Source: Moritella sp. JT01 (lineage in GTDB: Bacteria > Pseudomonadota > Gammaproteobacteria > Enterobacterales > Moritellaceae). From it: DNA of 64,000 nucleotides. Positions within the stretch are counted from its first letter, which is position 1, and every line of letters begins with the position of its first letter. The notes under the pieces were generated by a model. It did not search any database, had not been told where the DNA came from, and saw only the letters and a program-made list of their open reading frames with translations. Below are positions 17,796-28,724 of this stretch, piece by piece. The stretch lies in NCBI RefSeq assembly GCF_001574435.1, contig NZ_LOCN01000011.1, positions 124,001-188,000 of the forward strand, read 5' to 3'. A program made the position numbers and the translations under genes.

Positions 17796-19157
17796 ATGAA
17801 ACCTAAATTACACTTCAAAACACTCACTGCTTTAGCATTAAGTACAGCAATGGGGTTAGTAAGTTTACCTGCAACAGCAGCTTTCCCTCCCGCTGTTGCA
17901 GGACAAGCCTTACCCAGTCTTGCGCCGATATTAGAACAAGTCACCCCTGCCGTGGTAAATATATCAGTGTCTGGTACTAAGGTTTCGCAACAGCGTATCC
18001 CAGAAGCATTTCGCTATTTTTTTGGCCCTGAAGGCCCAGGTTATCAACAACAAACTAGGCCTTTTCAAGGTCTCGGTTCTGGTGTGATCATCGATGCCGA
18101 ACAAGGCTACATCCTTACTAACAACCATGTAATAGCTGATGCCGACAAGATCCAGGTGATGTTAAAAGATGGTCATGAATATGATGCCAAACTCATCGGT
18201 GCGGATAAAAGTAGTGACATAGCCCTCTTACAAATTAAAGCAAAAAACTTAACCGAGATTAAATTCGCCGACTCAGATAAATTACGTGTCGGCGATTTTA
18301 CGATCGCCATTGGTAACCCATTCGGCTTAGGCCAAACCGTGACATCCGGTATTGTCAGTGCATTAGGCCGAACCGGGCTTCAGTTAGAGAACCTGGAAAA
18401 CTTCATCCAAACCGATGCGGCGATTAATAGCGGTAATTCCGGCGGCGCGTTAATTAATTTACGTGGCGAATTAATCGGTATTAACACGGCGATATTAGGG
18501 CCAAACGGCGGCAACGTAGGTATCGGTTTTGCGATACCCGCTAATATGGCCAATAACCTGATACAGCAAATTATCGAACATGGTGAAGTTCGCCGTGGCG
18601 TATTAGGTGTTACAGGCCAAGAATTAACGGCTGATCTAGCGAAGGCGTTTGATATTGATCTGCAATATGGTGCATTCATTAACCAAGTCACAGCAAATTC
18701 TGCCGCAGAAGAAGCGGGGTTAATGGCCGGTGACATTATTGTCAGTGTCAATAATAATAACATCCGCAGTTTCAGTGAATTAAGAGCCAGAATTGGTACC
18801 TTAGGCGCAGATAAAAAAATCACTTTAGGCGTGATCAGAGACGGTAAAGAAGAACGTCTAATCGCAACGTTAAAACCCACTGATAATGAGCTAGCAAATG
18901 CCAGTAATTTACATCCAGGACTGGAAGGCGCTGCATTAGTCAGTGCAGACAACAATCAAGGTGTGCTGATTGCGAAAGTCGAACCACGTTCAATAGCGGC
19001 AACATCAGGCTTAGAGGAAGGTGATATTATTATTGGGGTGAATAAAGATAAAGTGACAAATTTAGCCCAGTTACGTGAATTGCTCACCGCAGAAAAATCT
19101 ACATTGGCACTTAATATCAAGCGGAGTAACCAACATTTGTTCTTAGTATTACGTTAG
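17796..19157 (+). CDS. degQ: Periplasmic serine protease/chaperone DegQ
   Basis: HtrA-family protease that degrades or refolds misfolded envelope proteins. A Sec signal peptide (about 1-28, ending LPATAAF) leads to a trypsin-like domain with the catalytic triad H111, D141 and S215 (in GNSGGAL). Two PDZ domains follow, about 245-340 and 370-450. The length of 453 and the lack of the long Q-linker loop fit DegQ (455 in E. coli) better than DegP (474). It is followed by degS after 97 bases. Confidence 0.95.
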   Translation: MKPKLHFKTLTALALSTAMGLVSLPATAAFPPAVAGQALPSLAPILEQVTPAVVNISVSGTKVSQQRIPEAFRYFFGPEGPGYQQQTRPFQGLGSGVIIDAEQGYILTNNHVIADADKIQVMLKDGHEYDAKLIGADKSSDIALLQIKAKNLTEIKFADSDKLRVGDFTIAIGNPFGLGQTVTSGIVSALGRTGLQLENLENFIQTDAAINSGNSGGALINLRGELIGINTAILGPNGGNVGIGFAIPANMANNLIQQIIEHGEVRRGVLGVTGQELTADLAKAFDIDLQYGAFINQVTANSAAEEAGLMAGDIIVSVNNNNIRSFSELRARIGTLGADKKITLGVIRDGKEERLIATLKPTDNELANASNLHPGLEGAALVSADNNQGVLIAKVEPRSIAATSGLEEGDIIIGVNKDKVTNLAQLRELLTAEKSTLALNIKRSNQHLFLVLR

Positions 19158-19201
19158 CACTTACATCACTTTACAAGTTATTTCCTACATTCTCCTAGAA
19201 A

Positions 19202-19253
19202 GAGATGCTATTCTCTACGTTGCTATTTTTGATGGGTAACGTAGGGATATCTC
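19202..19253 (+). other. Possible mRNA hairpin overlapping degS ribosome-binding site
   Basis: CTACGTT (19215-19221) pairs with AACGTAG (starting at 19238), and outer GAGAT (19202-19206) pairs with ATCTC (19249-19253). The right arm includes GTAGGGAT, the only Shine-Dalgarno-like sequence before the degS GTG at 19255, so folding could limit degS translation. Confidence 0.35.
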
Positions 19254-19254
19254 A

Positions 19255-20340
19255 GTGCAAGGTTTGTTGTCATATATTTCAAAAAGTATCTTACTCGGTA
19301 TCGCTGTCGCAACGATATTGCTTTTAGTATTACCACAATTAAAAAACAAACAAGGTTTAGCACTCACTCAACCATTTTCACTCGGTCTTAATGAGCAAAT
19401 GAGTTTTTCTGCCGCCGTTAAACGCGCAGCGCCTTCAGTTGTCAATATTTATACACGTACCTACCAAAAATCAACCATTAATAGTAAACCGACATTACGT
19501 CCGCAAAGCCTTGGCTCTGGCGTGATCATGAATAAGAAGGGTTATTTACTCACAAACTATCACGTTATTGCCAATGCAGATCAAATAATTGTTGCGCTCC
19601 AAGACGGACGGTTTTTCACCGCAGAGTTAATTGGTTTTGATGAATATACCGACCTTGCAGTGTTAAACATCGACGCCAAAAATTTACCCAGTATCCCACA
19701 AAGTAAACATGAGCAGACCAATATTGGTGATGTGGTACTCGCCATTGGTAATCCATACAACTTAGGTCAAACTATCACCCAAGGTATTATTAGTGCCCGT
19801 GGTCGTATTGGTATGAGCACCACTGGCCATCAGAATTTCTTACAAACGGACGCCGCAATTAACGAAGGTAACTCGGGTGGTGCGCTTGTAAATAGTCTAG
19901 GTGAATTAGTCGGTATTAATACGGCATCATTTCAATTGGTCGAAAATGTTGAAACCATGGGTATCAGCTTTGCGATTCCCTATCCGCTCGCGGTTAAAAT
20001 TATGGATGCATTGATTGCCAATGGTCGCGTGATCCGTGGTTATATCGGTATTGAAGGTACGTCAATAAATGCCGTGATGGCAAAGTTACTCGGTTTGAAA
20101 GCCAATCAAGGTATTGTCATACAAAATACCGCACCAAACTCGCCAGCAGAGAAAGCAGGGTTAATCGCGGGTGATGTGGTAATCAAATTCAATGGTACTG
20201 AAATTGATAATGTAATCTGGTTAATGGATGTGGTAGCGGAGCAGCGTCCTGGCTCAAAAATCAACTTAACGGTAATACGTGAAGGTAAGCAGTTTGACAT
20301 CTCAGTCAAGCTGGGTGAGCTGCAAGCACTACAGCCATAA
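19255..20340 (+). CDS. degS: Site-1 protease DegS, sigma-E stress sensor
   Basis: Inner-membrane-anchored HtrA protease that senses misfolded porin C-termini and cleaves the anti-sigma factor RseA. A single N-terminal membrane segment (about 10-27) replaces the cleavable signal of DegQ. The catalytic triad is H103, D133 and S207 (GNSGGAL). One PDZ domain (about 260-355) follows. The 361 residues match E. coli DegS (355). The start is a GTG at 19255, with GTAGGGA as a modest Shine-Dalgarno. Confidence 0.95.
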   Translation: MQGLLSYISKSILLGIAVATILLLVLPQLKNKQGLALTQPFSLGLNEQMSFSAAVKRAAPSVVNIYTRTYQKSTINSKPTLRPQSLGSGVIMNKKGYLLTNYHVIANADQIIVALQDGRFFTAELIGFDEYTDLAVLNIDAKNLPSIPQSKHEQTNIGDVVLAIGNPYNLGQTITQGIISARGRIGMSTTGHQNFLQTDAAINEGNSGGALVNSLGELVGINTASFQLVENVETMGISFAIPYPLAVKIMDALIANGRVIRGYIGIEGTSINAVMAKLLGLKANQGIVIQNTAPNSPAEKAGLIAGDVVIKFNGTEIDNVIWLMDVVAEQRPGSKINLTVIREGKQFDISVKLGELQALQP

Positions 20341-20359
20341 CATAACAAAACGTAGACAT

Positions 20360-20389
20360 AAAAAGGGCGCATATCAATGCGCCCTTTTT
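20360..20389. terminator. Bidirectional terminator between degS and murA
   Basis: Perfect 13-bp stem: A-run plus GGGCGCAT, loop ATCA, then ATGCGCCC plus T-run. The genes on either side converge, so both can use it. Confidence 0.92.
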
Positions 20390-20451
20390 ATTTATTACAA
20401 ATACTTACACGTTATTAACTGTTATTCAAACGACACAATGTCAGACGAATA

Positions 20452-21983
<1,532 letters not shown>

Positions 21984-22307
21984 AATACTTAAATCCTATG
22001 ATGTCGCCATTCTAAGCGTAGTTAAAACCGTACATGCCGCTAGCGTTATTGTAATAGACCCTTAACTGCACGTTTAGTTTTAAGTGAATGGCGATCTAGC
22101 TGAAATAATTGCGCTTAAAACTAAAGTATTAAAATAACCCAGTATTCTAAAAGTAATCTGTATAATACACAATCATAAAAGCATAACTGTGTGAGGATTT
22201 TTCCCCTTCAATCTTGAATACTAAACAAGATTTAACAATTTACCTTTTCTTTCAGTGCAAAAAGACCGAAAATAGTGTTCTTTCTTATCAATGTTTAAAC
22301 TGTGTCG
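21984..22307. other. Divergent ibaG/yrbG gap with a 14-bp inverted repeat
   Basis: This 324-base stretch has no convincing reading frame. It holds an inverted repeat TTTAGTTTTAAGTG (22073-22086) and CGCTTAAAACTAAA (22112-22125), 13 of 14 positions paired (the odd one a possible G-U), with a 25-base loop. A TATAAT at 22161-22166 could be the -10 for yrbG, but no good -35 accompanies it. The mla operon is normally found at this position. Confidence 0.55.
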
Positions 22308-23276
22308 ATGTTAACTACAAATATTATTATTTTAATTCTTGGATTTATTGGCCTAGTCATCAGTGCCGATAGATTCGTATATGGTGCCGCAGGTTTAGCA
22401 AGAAACTTAGGTATTTCACCACTGGTTATTGGTCTGACAATTGTCGCGATGGGTTCGTCCGCGCCAGAAATGATGGTCGCGGTATCGGCATCACTTAATG
22501 GTTCACCGAACACTGCCATTGGTAATGCGATTGGTTCTAACATTACCAACATCACCTTAGTATTAGGTATCACCGCGTTAATAAAACCATTGCTCGTAGG
22601 CTCAGCAACGATCCGTCGTGAGATCCCGATGGTATTAATTACCACACTATTGGCGGGTGTTGTGCTGTGGGATTTAAAATTGGAGATGTACGAAGGCGTG
22701 ATTTTATTATTACTCTTCTTCATTACTATCCTTACCTTAACTATCCTAGCATTAAAACGTCCAAGCAATGATCCGCTTACCCAAGAACATGACGATGAAG
22801 TACCTGAAGGAGTGCCAACCTGGAAAGCGGTGTCGTGGCTTGTCGTAGGTATGATTGCATTGCCTGTCAGTTCACATTTCCTTGTTGGCTCAGCCGTTGT
22901 TATTGCACAACATTTTGGTATGAGTGATTTAGTGATCGGTCTGACTATTATTGCAGTTGGTACTAGCTTACCTGAACTCGCCGCATCCGTAACTGGTGTA
23001 CTTAAAGGTGAAGATGATCTTGCTATTGGTAATATCATTGGTTCTAATATATTCAACATCTTAGCTGTATTATCACTACCCGGTATTTTAGCTCCAGGCA
23101 TGATTGATCCGGCGATTATTAGTCGTGATTTCTATTATATGCTTGGCGCAACGGTGTTAATGCTGGTGATGGCAATGGGCTTTAGAGGCCGTCCAGGACG
23201 TATAACTCGTGTTGAAGGTGCCATTTTACTCGCTGGTTTTGTAGCGTATCAATTTATTGTATTTAGTAGCATTTAA
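22308..23276 (+). CDS. yrbG: Calcium/sodium antiporter-like protein YrbG
   Basis: Inner-membrane protein of the Ca2+:cation antiporter superfamily (K+-dependent Na+/Ca2+ exchanger related). Two homologous halves of about five helices each carry the alpha-repeats. Repeat 1 has GSSAPEMMVAVSAS and GNAIGSNITNI. Repeat 2 has GTSLPELAASVTG and GNIIGSNIFNI. I take the ATG at 22308 (322 residues). A GTG at 22302 is also possible, and neither has a strong ribosome-binding site. It begins the kds-lpt run, as in E. coli. Confidence 0.92.
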   Translation: MLTTNIIILILGFIGLVISADRFVYGAAGLARNLGISPLVIGLTIVAMGSSAPEMMVAVSASLNGSPNTAIGNAIGSNITNITLVLGITALIKPLLVGSATIRREIPMVLITTLLAGVVLWDLKLEMYEGVILLLLFFITILTLTILALKRPSNDPLTQEHDDEVPEGVPTWKAVSWLVVGMIALPVSSHFLVGSAVVIAQHFGMSDLVIGLTIIAVGTSLPELAASVTGVLKGEDDLAIGNIIGSNIFNILAVLSLPGILAPGMIDPAIISRDFYYMLGATVLMLVMAMGFRGRPGRITRVEGAILLAGFVAYQFIVFSSI

Positions 23277-23332
23277 CAGTGCTTAATATTTTTAAGCTAA
23301 GTATTAAACAGTATTTTCATTAGGGAATAACC

Positions 23333-24304
23333 ATGTCGAGTCAGTTTAACTATTGCCAAAGCGCGCTTAATGTCATTAACACGGAAGCGTCAGCAATTTC
23401 TCAATTAAGCCAATATATTGATGCCACGTTTACCGCAACTTGTGAATTATTAATCGAATCTAAAGGCAAGGTCATTGTAACAGGCATGGGTAAATCAGGG
23501 CATATCGCCAATAAAATTGCCGCGACATTAGCCAGTACTGGTACCCCTGCGTTCTTTGTGCATCCTGCCGAAGCAAGCCATGGTGATCTTGGCATGATTG
23601 AACGTGGTGATGTGGTTATTGCATTATCTAATTCAGGTGAATCAGATGAAATTTTAGCGTTATACCCAGTGCTTAAACGTTTAAGTATTCCCATTATTGC
23701 GATGACAGGTAATGCTAATTCAACCATGGCGCGCGAAGCAAAAATTAGTTTATGTATTAAAGTTGATAAAGAAGCTTGCCCGCTGGGATTAGCACCGACA
23801 TCGAGCACCACAGCAAGCCTGGTGATGGGTGATGCTATTGCGGTAGCCTTACTTGAAGCAAAAGGGTTTACCGCTGATGATTTTGCACTGTCTCATCCCG
23901 GCGGTAGCTTAGGCAGAAAATTATTATTACGTATTTCAGACATTATGCATAAAGGTAACGACGTACCAAGCGTACAACAAACCGAGACTATCTCTGACGC
24001 GCTATTAGAAGTCTCTCGCAAAGGTCTTGGTATGACGGCTGTTAATGACGGGACTAAGCTGGTTGGTATTTTCACGGATGGTGATTTACGCCGTATCCTT
24101 GATGCACGTATAGATATTCATCAAACCCCAATCAGTGAAGTAATGACACAAAGATGTGTTACTATTAATGGACATATCTTGGCTGCAGAAGCCCTTGCCG
24201 TCATGGAAAACAAAAAAGTTAACGGCTTAATTGTCGTCAATGAACAACAAGAGCCCGTCGGCGCCTTCAACATGCATGACTTACTACGCGCAGGTGTACT
24301 ATAA
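23333..24304 (+). CDS. kdsD: Arabinose 5-phosphate isomerase KdsD
   Basis: Converts ribulose 5-phosphate to arabinose 5-phosphate, the first step toward KDO of lipopolysaccharide. An N-terminal SIS domain (about 40-175; GMGKSGHIANKIAATLASTGT, ALSNSGESDEI) is followed by two CBS domains (about 205-323). The 323 residues fit E. coli KdsD (328). The kdsC start follows its stop after one base. Confidence 0.96.
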   Translation: MSSQFNYCQSALNVINTEASAISQLSQYIDATFTATCELLIESKGKVIVTGMGKSGHIANKIAATLASTGTPAFFVHPAEASHGDLGMIERGDVVIALSNSGESDEILALYPVLKRLSIPIIAMTGNANSTMAREAKISLCIKVDKEACPLGLAPTSSTTASLVMGDAIAVALLEAKGFTADDFALSHPGGSLGRKLLLRISDIMHKGNDVPSVQQTETISDALLEVSRKGLGMTAVNDGTKLVGIFTDGDLRRILDARIDIHQTPISEVMTQRCVTINGHILAAEALAVMENKKVNGLIVVNEQQEPVGAFNMHDLLRAGVL

Positions 24305-24305
24305 A

Positions 24306-24854
24306 ATGATCAATACATTATACGGTCCAATTCCACAAGACATCTTAACCAAAGCAAAAACATTAAAACTACTCATTTGTGATATAGATGGGGTTTTTTC
24401 TGACGGCCGCGTATACATGGGTAACGACGGTGAAGAACTAAAAGCCTTTCACACTCGCGATGGTTTTGGCGTAAAATCACTCCTTAATGCCGATATCGAA
24501 GTTGCCGTGATCACTGGCCGTCAATCCACAATTGTTGCTAACCGTATGCAAGGTTTAGGTGTTAAACATATCTATCAAGGCCAAGACAACAAAGTGAACG
24601 CATTTAATATGCTGCTTGAAGAACTAAAAATATCGCCAGAGCATGTGGCTTATATTGGTGATGACGTCATTGATTTACCGGTAATGAATCTTTGCGGACT
24701 CAGTGTTGCCGTTGCCGATGCCCACCCGCTTGTTAAAAAAAGTGCCGACTTTAGCACCTCGATTCGTGGTGGCTTTGGTGCAGTAAGAGAATTAGCAGAT
24801 CTAATCCTATTGGCCAAGGGGATCTTAGACCAAGCACAGGGCACCTCTGTATGA
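24306..24854 (+). CDS. kdsC: KDO 8-phosphate phosphatase KdsC
   Basis: HAD-family phosphatase that releases KDO from KDO 8-phosphate. The ATG at 24306 gives 182 residues, close to E. coli (188). A frame extending to 24231 lies inside kdsD. The catalytic motif DIDGVFSDGR holds the nucleophile D26 and acid D28. The later HAD motif is GDDVIDLPVM. No cap domain is present, typical of this tetrameric type. The stop overlaps lptC by 4 bases. Confidence 0.96.
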   Translation: MINTLYGPIPQDILTKAKTLKLLICDIDGVFSDGRVYMGNDGEELKAFHTRDGFGVKSLLNADIEVAVITGRQSTIVANRMQGLGVKHIYQGQDNKVNAFNMLLEELKISPEHVAYIGDDVIDLPVMNLCGLSVAVADAHPLVKKSADFSTSIRGGFGAVRELADLILLAKGILDQAQGTSV

Positions 24855-25411
24855 GTCGTCAAAACATAGGGATTGTGATTCTCTTTCTTTGTGCACTTGG
24901 TATTTGGCGTTTTTTTTCGCCTGATGACGAGTCTACAACGGCACCGTCAACCAAATATCAGCCTGATTTCACTGCTCAAGTTCTACGTAGCGTTGAGTTT
25001 AGTATTGAAGGAAAAATTATACGTCGCATTTTTGCAGATAGCATGGAGCATTATGGTGAGTTAGGCATGACAATGTTTACGAACCCCGTTATTATTATTT
25101 ATGATGAAAATGCGCAAGCGACATGGAAGATCAAAGCGAAAGAAGGTAACTTCAGTAGTGACGATGTAGCAACACTACGAAACGATGTTGTCATCAAAAA
25201 TATGAAAAAAAATGATTATATTGATGTCATTACTACCAGTTATTTACAATTAGAACTTGCCGAGAATTTGGTGCACAGCGATCAATTAATTACCATTTCA
25301 GGGGACTTATTTCATCAAACAGGTGTCGGACTTGAAGGTGATTTAAAGCAAGAATACATGACTATCCTTAAGCAAGTTGAAGCGATTTATACTAATGATG
25401 AAAAAATATAA
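24851..25411 (+). CDS. lptC: LPS export protein LptC
   Basis: Bitopic inner-membrane protein that receives lipopolysaccharide from LptBFG and passes it to LptA. One N-terminal membrane helix (about 5-20) precedes a periplasmic beta-jellyroll (about 45-175). The 186 residues match E. coli LptC (191). Sequence is poorly conserved in the family, so the call rests on topology and on the kdsC-lptC-lptA-lptB context. Confidence 0.93.
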   Translation: MSRQNIGIVILFLCALGIWRFFSPDDESTTAPSTKYQPDFTAQVLRSVEFSIEGKIIRRIFADSMEHYGELGMTMFTNPVIIIYDENAQATWKIKAKEGNFSSDDVATLRNDVVIKNMKKNDYIDVITTSYLQLELAENLVHSDQLITISGDLFHQTGVGLEGDLKQEYMTILKQVEAIYTNDEKI

Positions 25412-25895
25412 AGTTTTACTATTAACACTATTCATGAGCAATTCAGCCCTCGCATTAGAGTCTGATTTTGAAGAGGATGTTGTCGTTAATGCCAAACGTC
25501 AAGAAGTGTTTATTAAAGAGAACCGAGTCATATTTTATGATAGTGTAGTGGTGACTCAAGGGACGATATTAATTCATGCCGATAAACTCACGGTCTTAAG
25601 CCCTGGCGGAAAAGGCACGGAAGTCATGATTGCCATAGGGTCGCCAGCCACTTTTTATCAAGAGCTTGATGACGGTAAAAAAATTAATGCCGAATCAAAT
25701 GAGATCCGCTACGAGCTAGGTAAAAAACGCTTAATTTTGTCAAAAAATGCACGGGTACGCCAAGCTGATAGCGAAGTTAAAAGTGACAAGATTATCTACC
25801 AAATTGACAAACAAGAAATGATAGCCGAAAGCGGCAAGCATGAATCCGATCGAGTGATCACTACTTTCACTCCTGAAGACAACAAAACTAATTAG
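25398..25895 (+). CDS. lptA: LPS transport periplasmic protein LptA
   Basis: Periplasmic beta-jellyroll protein that polymerises into the bridge carrying lipopolysaccharide to the outer membrane. The start is at the second of two adjacent ATGs (25395, 25398), giving MKKYKVLLLTLFMSNSALA as a Sec signal peptide. A TTG at 25377 is less likely. Residues 25-150 hold the repeated beta-strand pattern with INAESNEIRYELGKKRLIL. It overlaps lptC by 14 bases. Confidence 0.93.
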   Translation: MKKYKVLLLTLFMSNSALALESDFEEDVVVNAKRQEVFIKENRVIFYDSVVVTQGTILIHADKLTVLSPGGKGTEVMIAIGSPATFYQELDDGKKINAESNEIRYELGKKRLILSKNARVRQADSEVKSDKIIYQIDKQEMIAESGKHESDRVITTFTPEDNKTN

Positions 25896-25910
25896 AGTAG
25901 ATGAATTCAT

Positions 25911-26636
25911 ATGGCACGTTTAAAAGTATCACACTTAGCAAAAAGTTATAACAAGCGAAAAGTTGTGTCAGATGTGAGTCTCGAAGTTGAATCAGGCCAA
26001 ATTGTTGGTTTACTCGGGCCTAATGGCGCAGGTAAAACCACTACATTTTATATGGTAGTTGGCTTGGTTAAGCGAGATCATGGACAAATCTTCATTGATG
26101 ACCAAGAATTAACGCATGAACCAATGCACATTCGTGCACAACAAGGTATTGGTTACTTACCCCAAGAAGCGTCTATTTTTCGTCGTTTATCTGTAACGAA
26201 AAATATCATGGCAATCTTAGAGTTACGAACTGAACTCACGCGTTTCGAACGTGAAGAAAAGTTAGAAGAATTATTAGAAGAGTTTCATATCACCCATATT
26301 CGCGATAGTTTAGGAATGAGCTTATCGGGTGGTGAACGCCGCCGTGTTGAGATTGCCCGCGCGCTCGCGGCAGATCCAAAGTTTATTTTATTAGATGAAC
26401 CTTTTGCTGGCGTTGATCCAATCTCGGTCGGTGATATTAAAAAAATTATTCAACATCTGCGCGATCGTGGTTTAGGGGTATTAATTACCGACCATAACGT
26501 ACGTGAGACACTCGATGTATGTGAACACTCTTATATTGTGAGCCATGGACATTTGATCGCATCTGGTACTTCTGAAGAGATTTTATCCAACGAAAAAGTA
26601 AAAGAAGTATACCTTGGAGATCAATTCCGACTATAG
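25911..26636 (+). CDS. lptB: LPS export ABC transporter ATPase LptB
   Basis: Cytoplasmic ATPase dimer powering LptFG extraction of lipopolysaccharide. The Walker [10 protein letters not shown] is at about residues 36-44, the signature [15 protein letters not shown] at about 138-152, and Walker [13 protein letters not shown] follows. The 241 residues equal E. coli LptB. It precedes rpoN by 49 bases, as in many gammaproteobacteria. Confidence 0.98.
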   Translation: MARLKVSHLAKSYNKRKVVSDVSLEVESGQIVGLLGPNGAGKTTTFYMVVGLVKRDHGQIFIDDQELTHEPMHIRAQQGIGYLPQEASIFRRLSVTKNIMAILELRTELTRFEREEKLEELLEEFHITHIRDSLGMSLSGGERRRVEIARALAADPKFILLDEPFAGVDPISVGDIKKIIQHLRDRGLGVLITDHNVRETLDVCEHSYIVSHGHLIASGTSEEILSNEKVKEVYLGDQFRL

Positions 26637-26685
26637 TTTGATATTGATACGTTACCGCATTTAAGGAAGAGAGAGTAGTCGTTAG

Positions 26686-28203
26686 ATGAAGCCATCATTA
26701 CAACTTCGTATGAGTCAATCTCTGGCAATGACGCCACAGTTACAACAAGCGATTCGATTATTACAATTATCGACCTTGGAGTTACAACTAGAGATTCAAG
26801 AAGCATTAGACAGTAATCCGCTACTGGAACAAGAAGACCCCAACACAGCTCAGCCAAATGATGCAGAAAGTAGTGATGAGCATAATCCGGATAATAACGA
26901 CGCCGTTATCGATGCCAGCCAAATAGAAGTGAGTGATGCGCTCGCCAGTGAAGCGATGCCAGATGAACTGCCTAATGACAGTAATTGGGATGATGTCTAC
27001 ACCCCTCAAATACAGACTCACAGCAGTGCGGGGGGCAGTATTGATGGTTTAGACCAAGTCTATCAAGGTGAGACCAGCGAAGGCTTATACGAGCATCTCA
27101 TGTGGCAAATGGAATTAACCCCCTTTTCTGACACTGATCATGCTATTGCGGTCGCGATTATTGATGGCATTGATGATCATGGCTACCTTAATCAGACTTG
27201 TGAAGATATCCTGTCTAGCGTCAATAGCGGTCACCAAGAACTTAGCGACAGCAGTAGCGAAAATAGCGAAGAACAGGTTGAATTAGACGAAATAGAAGCA
27301 GTATTGAAGCGTATTCAACATTTCGATCCCATCGGCGTTGCAGCGCGTTCATTACAAGAATGTTTATTGATCCAACTCCAGCATCTACCTAAAAACACAC
27401 CTTGGTTAACAGAATGTCAGCAAATAATTCAGTCTCACATGGATTTATTGGGCAATCGCGACTACCGTCAATTAAGCCGTAAGACAAAATTAAAAGAGCC
27501 ACAACTTAAAGAGATCATGCAATTAATTCAGAGTCTAGAACCCAGGCCTGGCAATGTAATCGATCAGACTGAAGGTCTGTATGTTATTCCCGATGTTTTA
27601 GTAAAGAAAAAAAATAATCAGTGGGTAGTCGAGTTAAATCCTGACATTGTGCCAAGATTAAAAGTGAACAATGAATATTCAAACTTGTCGACAGGCAATC
27701 GTAATAGCAGCGATGGGCAGTTTATTCGAACGCATGTACAAGAAGCGAAATGGTTTATTAAAAGCTTAGAAAGCCGTAATGAAACCTTACTAAAAGTAAC
27801 GAAAAGTATTGTTCAACGACAAATTGATTTTTTTGAATATGGCGATGAAGCCATGAAACCTATGGTTTTAAATGATATTGCCGAAGAAGTGGAAATGCAC
27901 GAGTCAACTATTTCACGGGTAACAACGCAGAAATTTATGCATACACCACGTGGTATTTTTGAACTTAAATTTTTCTTTTCAAGCCATGTAAGTACGGATA
28001 ATGGCGGAGAATGTTCATCAACCGCTATTCGAGCATTAATAAAAAAATTGGTCGCGGCAGAAAATGCCATTAAACCATTAAGTGACAGCAAGATTGCTGA
28101 TTTACTTGCTGATCAAGGTATCAAAGTGGCTAGACGTACGATTGCAAAATATCGAGAGGCTCTAAGTATACCACCGTCTAATCAGCGTAAAAGCCTGTTA
28201 TAG
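26686..28203 (+). CDS. rpoN: RNA polymerase sigma-54 factor RpoN
   Basis: Alternative sigma factor for enhancer-dependent promoters (nitrogen, flagella and others). Region I (about 1-50) is Gln/Leu-rich with [20 protein letters not shown]. An acidic region II (about 50-110) is followed by the core-binding domain, a helix-turn-helix, and the RpoN box [12 protein letters not shown] near 488-499. The 505 residues are slightly longer than E. coli (477) because of the acidic segment around 185-205. Confidence 0.98.
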   Translation: MKPSLQLRMSQSLAMTPQLQQAIRLLQLSTLELQLEIQEALDSNPLLEQEDPNTAQPNDAESSDEHNPDNNDAVIDASQIEVSDALASEAMPDELPNDSNWDDVYTPQIQTHSSAGGSIDGLDQVYQGETSEGLYEHLMWQMELTPFSDTDHAIAVAIIDGIDDHGYLNQTCEDILSSVNSGHQELSDSSSENSEEQVELDEIEAVLKRIQHFDPIGVAARSLQECLLIQLQHLPKNTPWLTECQQIIQSHMDLLGNRDYRQLSRKTKLKEPQLKEIMQLIQSLEPRPGNVIDQTEGLYVIPDVLVKKKNNQWVVELNPDIVPRLKVNNEYSNLSTGNRNSSDGQFIRTHVQEAKWFIKSLESRNETLLKVTKSIVQRQIDFFEYGDEAMKPMVLNDIAEEVEMHESTISRVTTQKFMHTPRGIFELKFFFSSHVSTDNGGECSSTAIRALIKKLVAAENAIKPLSDSKIADLLADQGIKVARRTIAKYREALSIPPSNQRKSLL

Positions 28204-28234
28204 GGCTAATCCAACCTTCATAGGGGAGACATAT

Positions 28235-28522
28235 ATGCAAATTAATTTAACCGGTAGACATGTAAACATTACAGACTCACTGAAAGATTACGTTGATAGC
28301 AAGTTTTCCAAATTAGAACGGCATTTTGATCATATAAACAATATCCATGTGATTTTAAATGTCGAAAAATTACTCCAAATTGCAGAAGCAAAAATACACT
28401 TAAATGGGGGTGAGATCTTTGCCGTGCATGAACATAATGACATGTATGCCGCAATTGATGGTTTACTGGATAAGCTCGATCGCCAAGTGATTAAGCATAA
28501 AGAGAAGTTGATTCGTCATTAA
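28235..28522 (+). CDS. hpf: Ribosome hibernation promoting factor HPF (short form)
   Basis: Binds the 30S decoding region and promotes 100S ribosome dimers in stationary phase. The 95 residues equal the short E. coli form and show the beta-alpha-beta-beta-beta-alpha pattern: MQINLTGRHVNITDSLKDYV at the start and a basic end KHKEKLIRH. An AGGGGAG precedes the ATG. It follows rpoN by 31 bases. The usual next gene ptsN is not present. Confidence 0.96.
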   Translation: MQINLTGRHVNITDSLKDYVDSKFSKLERHFDHINNIHVILNVEKLLQIAEAKIHLNGGEIFAVHEHNDMYAAIDGLLDKLDRQVIKHKEKLIRH

Positions 28523-28542
28523 TTTTAACCTCGCCACAGATA

Positions 28543-28573
28543 ACCTAAAGGAAAACCACCTTTTCCTTTAGGT
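28543..28573 (+). terminator. Hairpin downstream of hpf
   Basis: Perfect 13-bp stem ACCTAAAGGAAAA/TTTTCCTTTAGGT with loop CCACC, 20 bases after the hpf stop. There is no T run after the stem, so it may be a weak terminator or an RNA-stabilising structure. Confidence 0.55.
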
Positions 28574-28724
28574 ATTAATGCTTCTGACATAATTAAAACA
28601 TATCATATCCAAATCAATTGCGGGATAATGAACCCATTATTTTATATCGCTGTGAGTTTTAAATTAGCAACCTAGTGTTAACTCTGGTCACGATATATTT
28701 GCTGCGCAGATGTGAGGATAAAAG

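Noticed and set aside
18380-18955. 191-codon minus-strand reading frame
   Set aside because: Antisense to degQ across the protease and PDZ domains; composition is that of a shadow frame.
22295-23101. 268-codon minus-strand reading frame
   Set aside because: Antisense to yrbG, rich in Ser/Ile/Thr as expected from the reverse of a membrane-protein gene; no recognisable domain.
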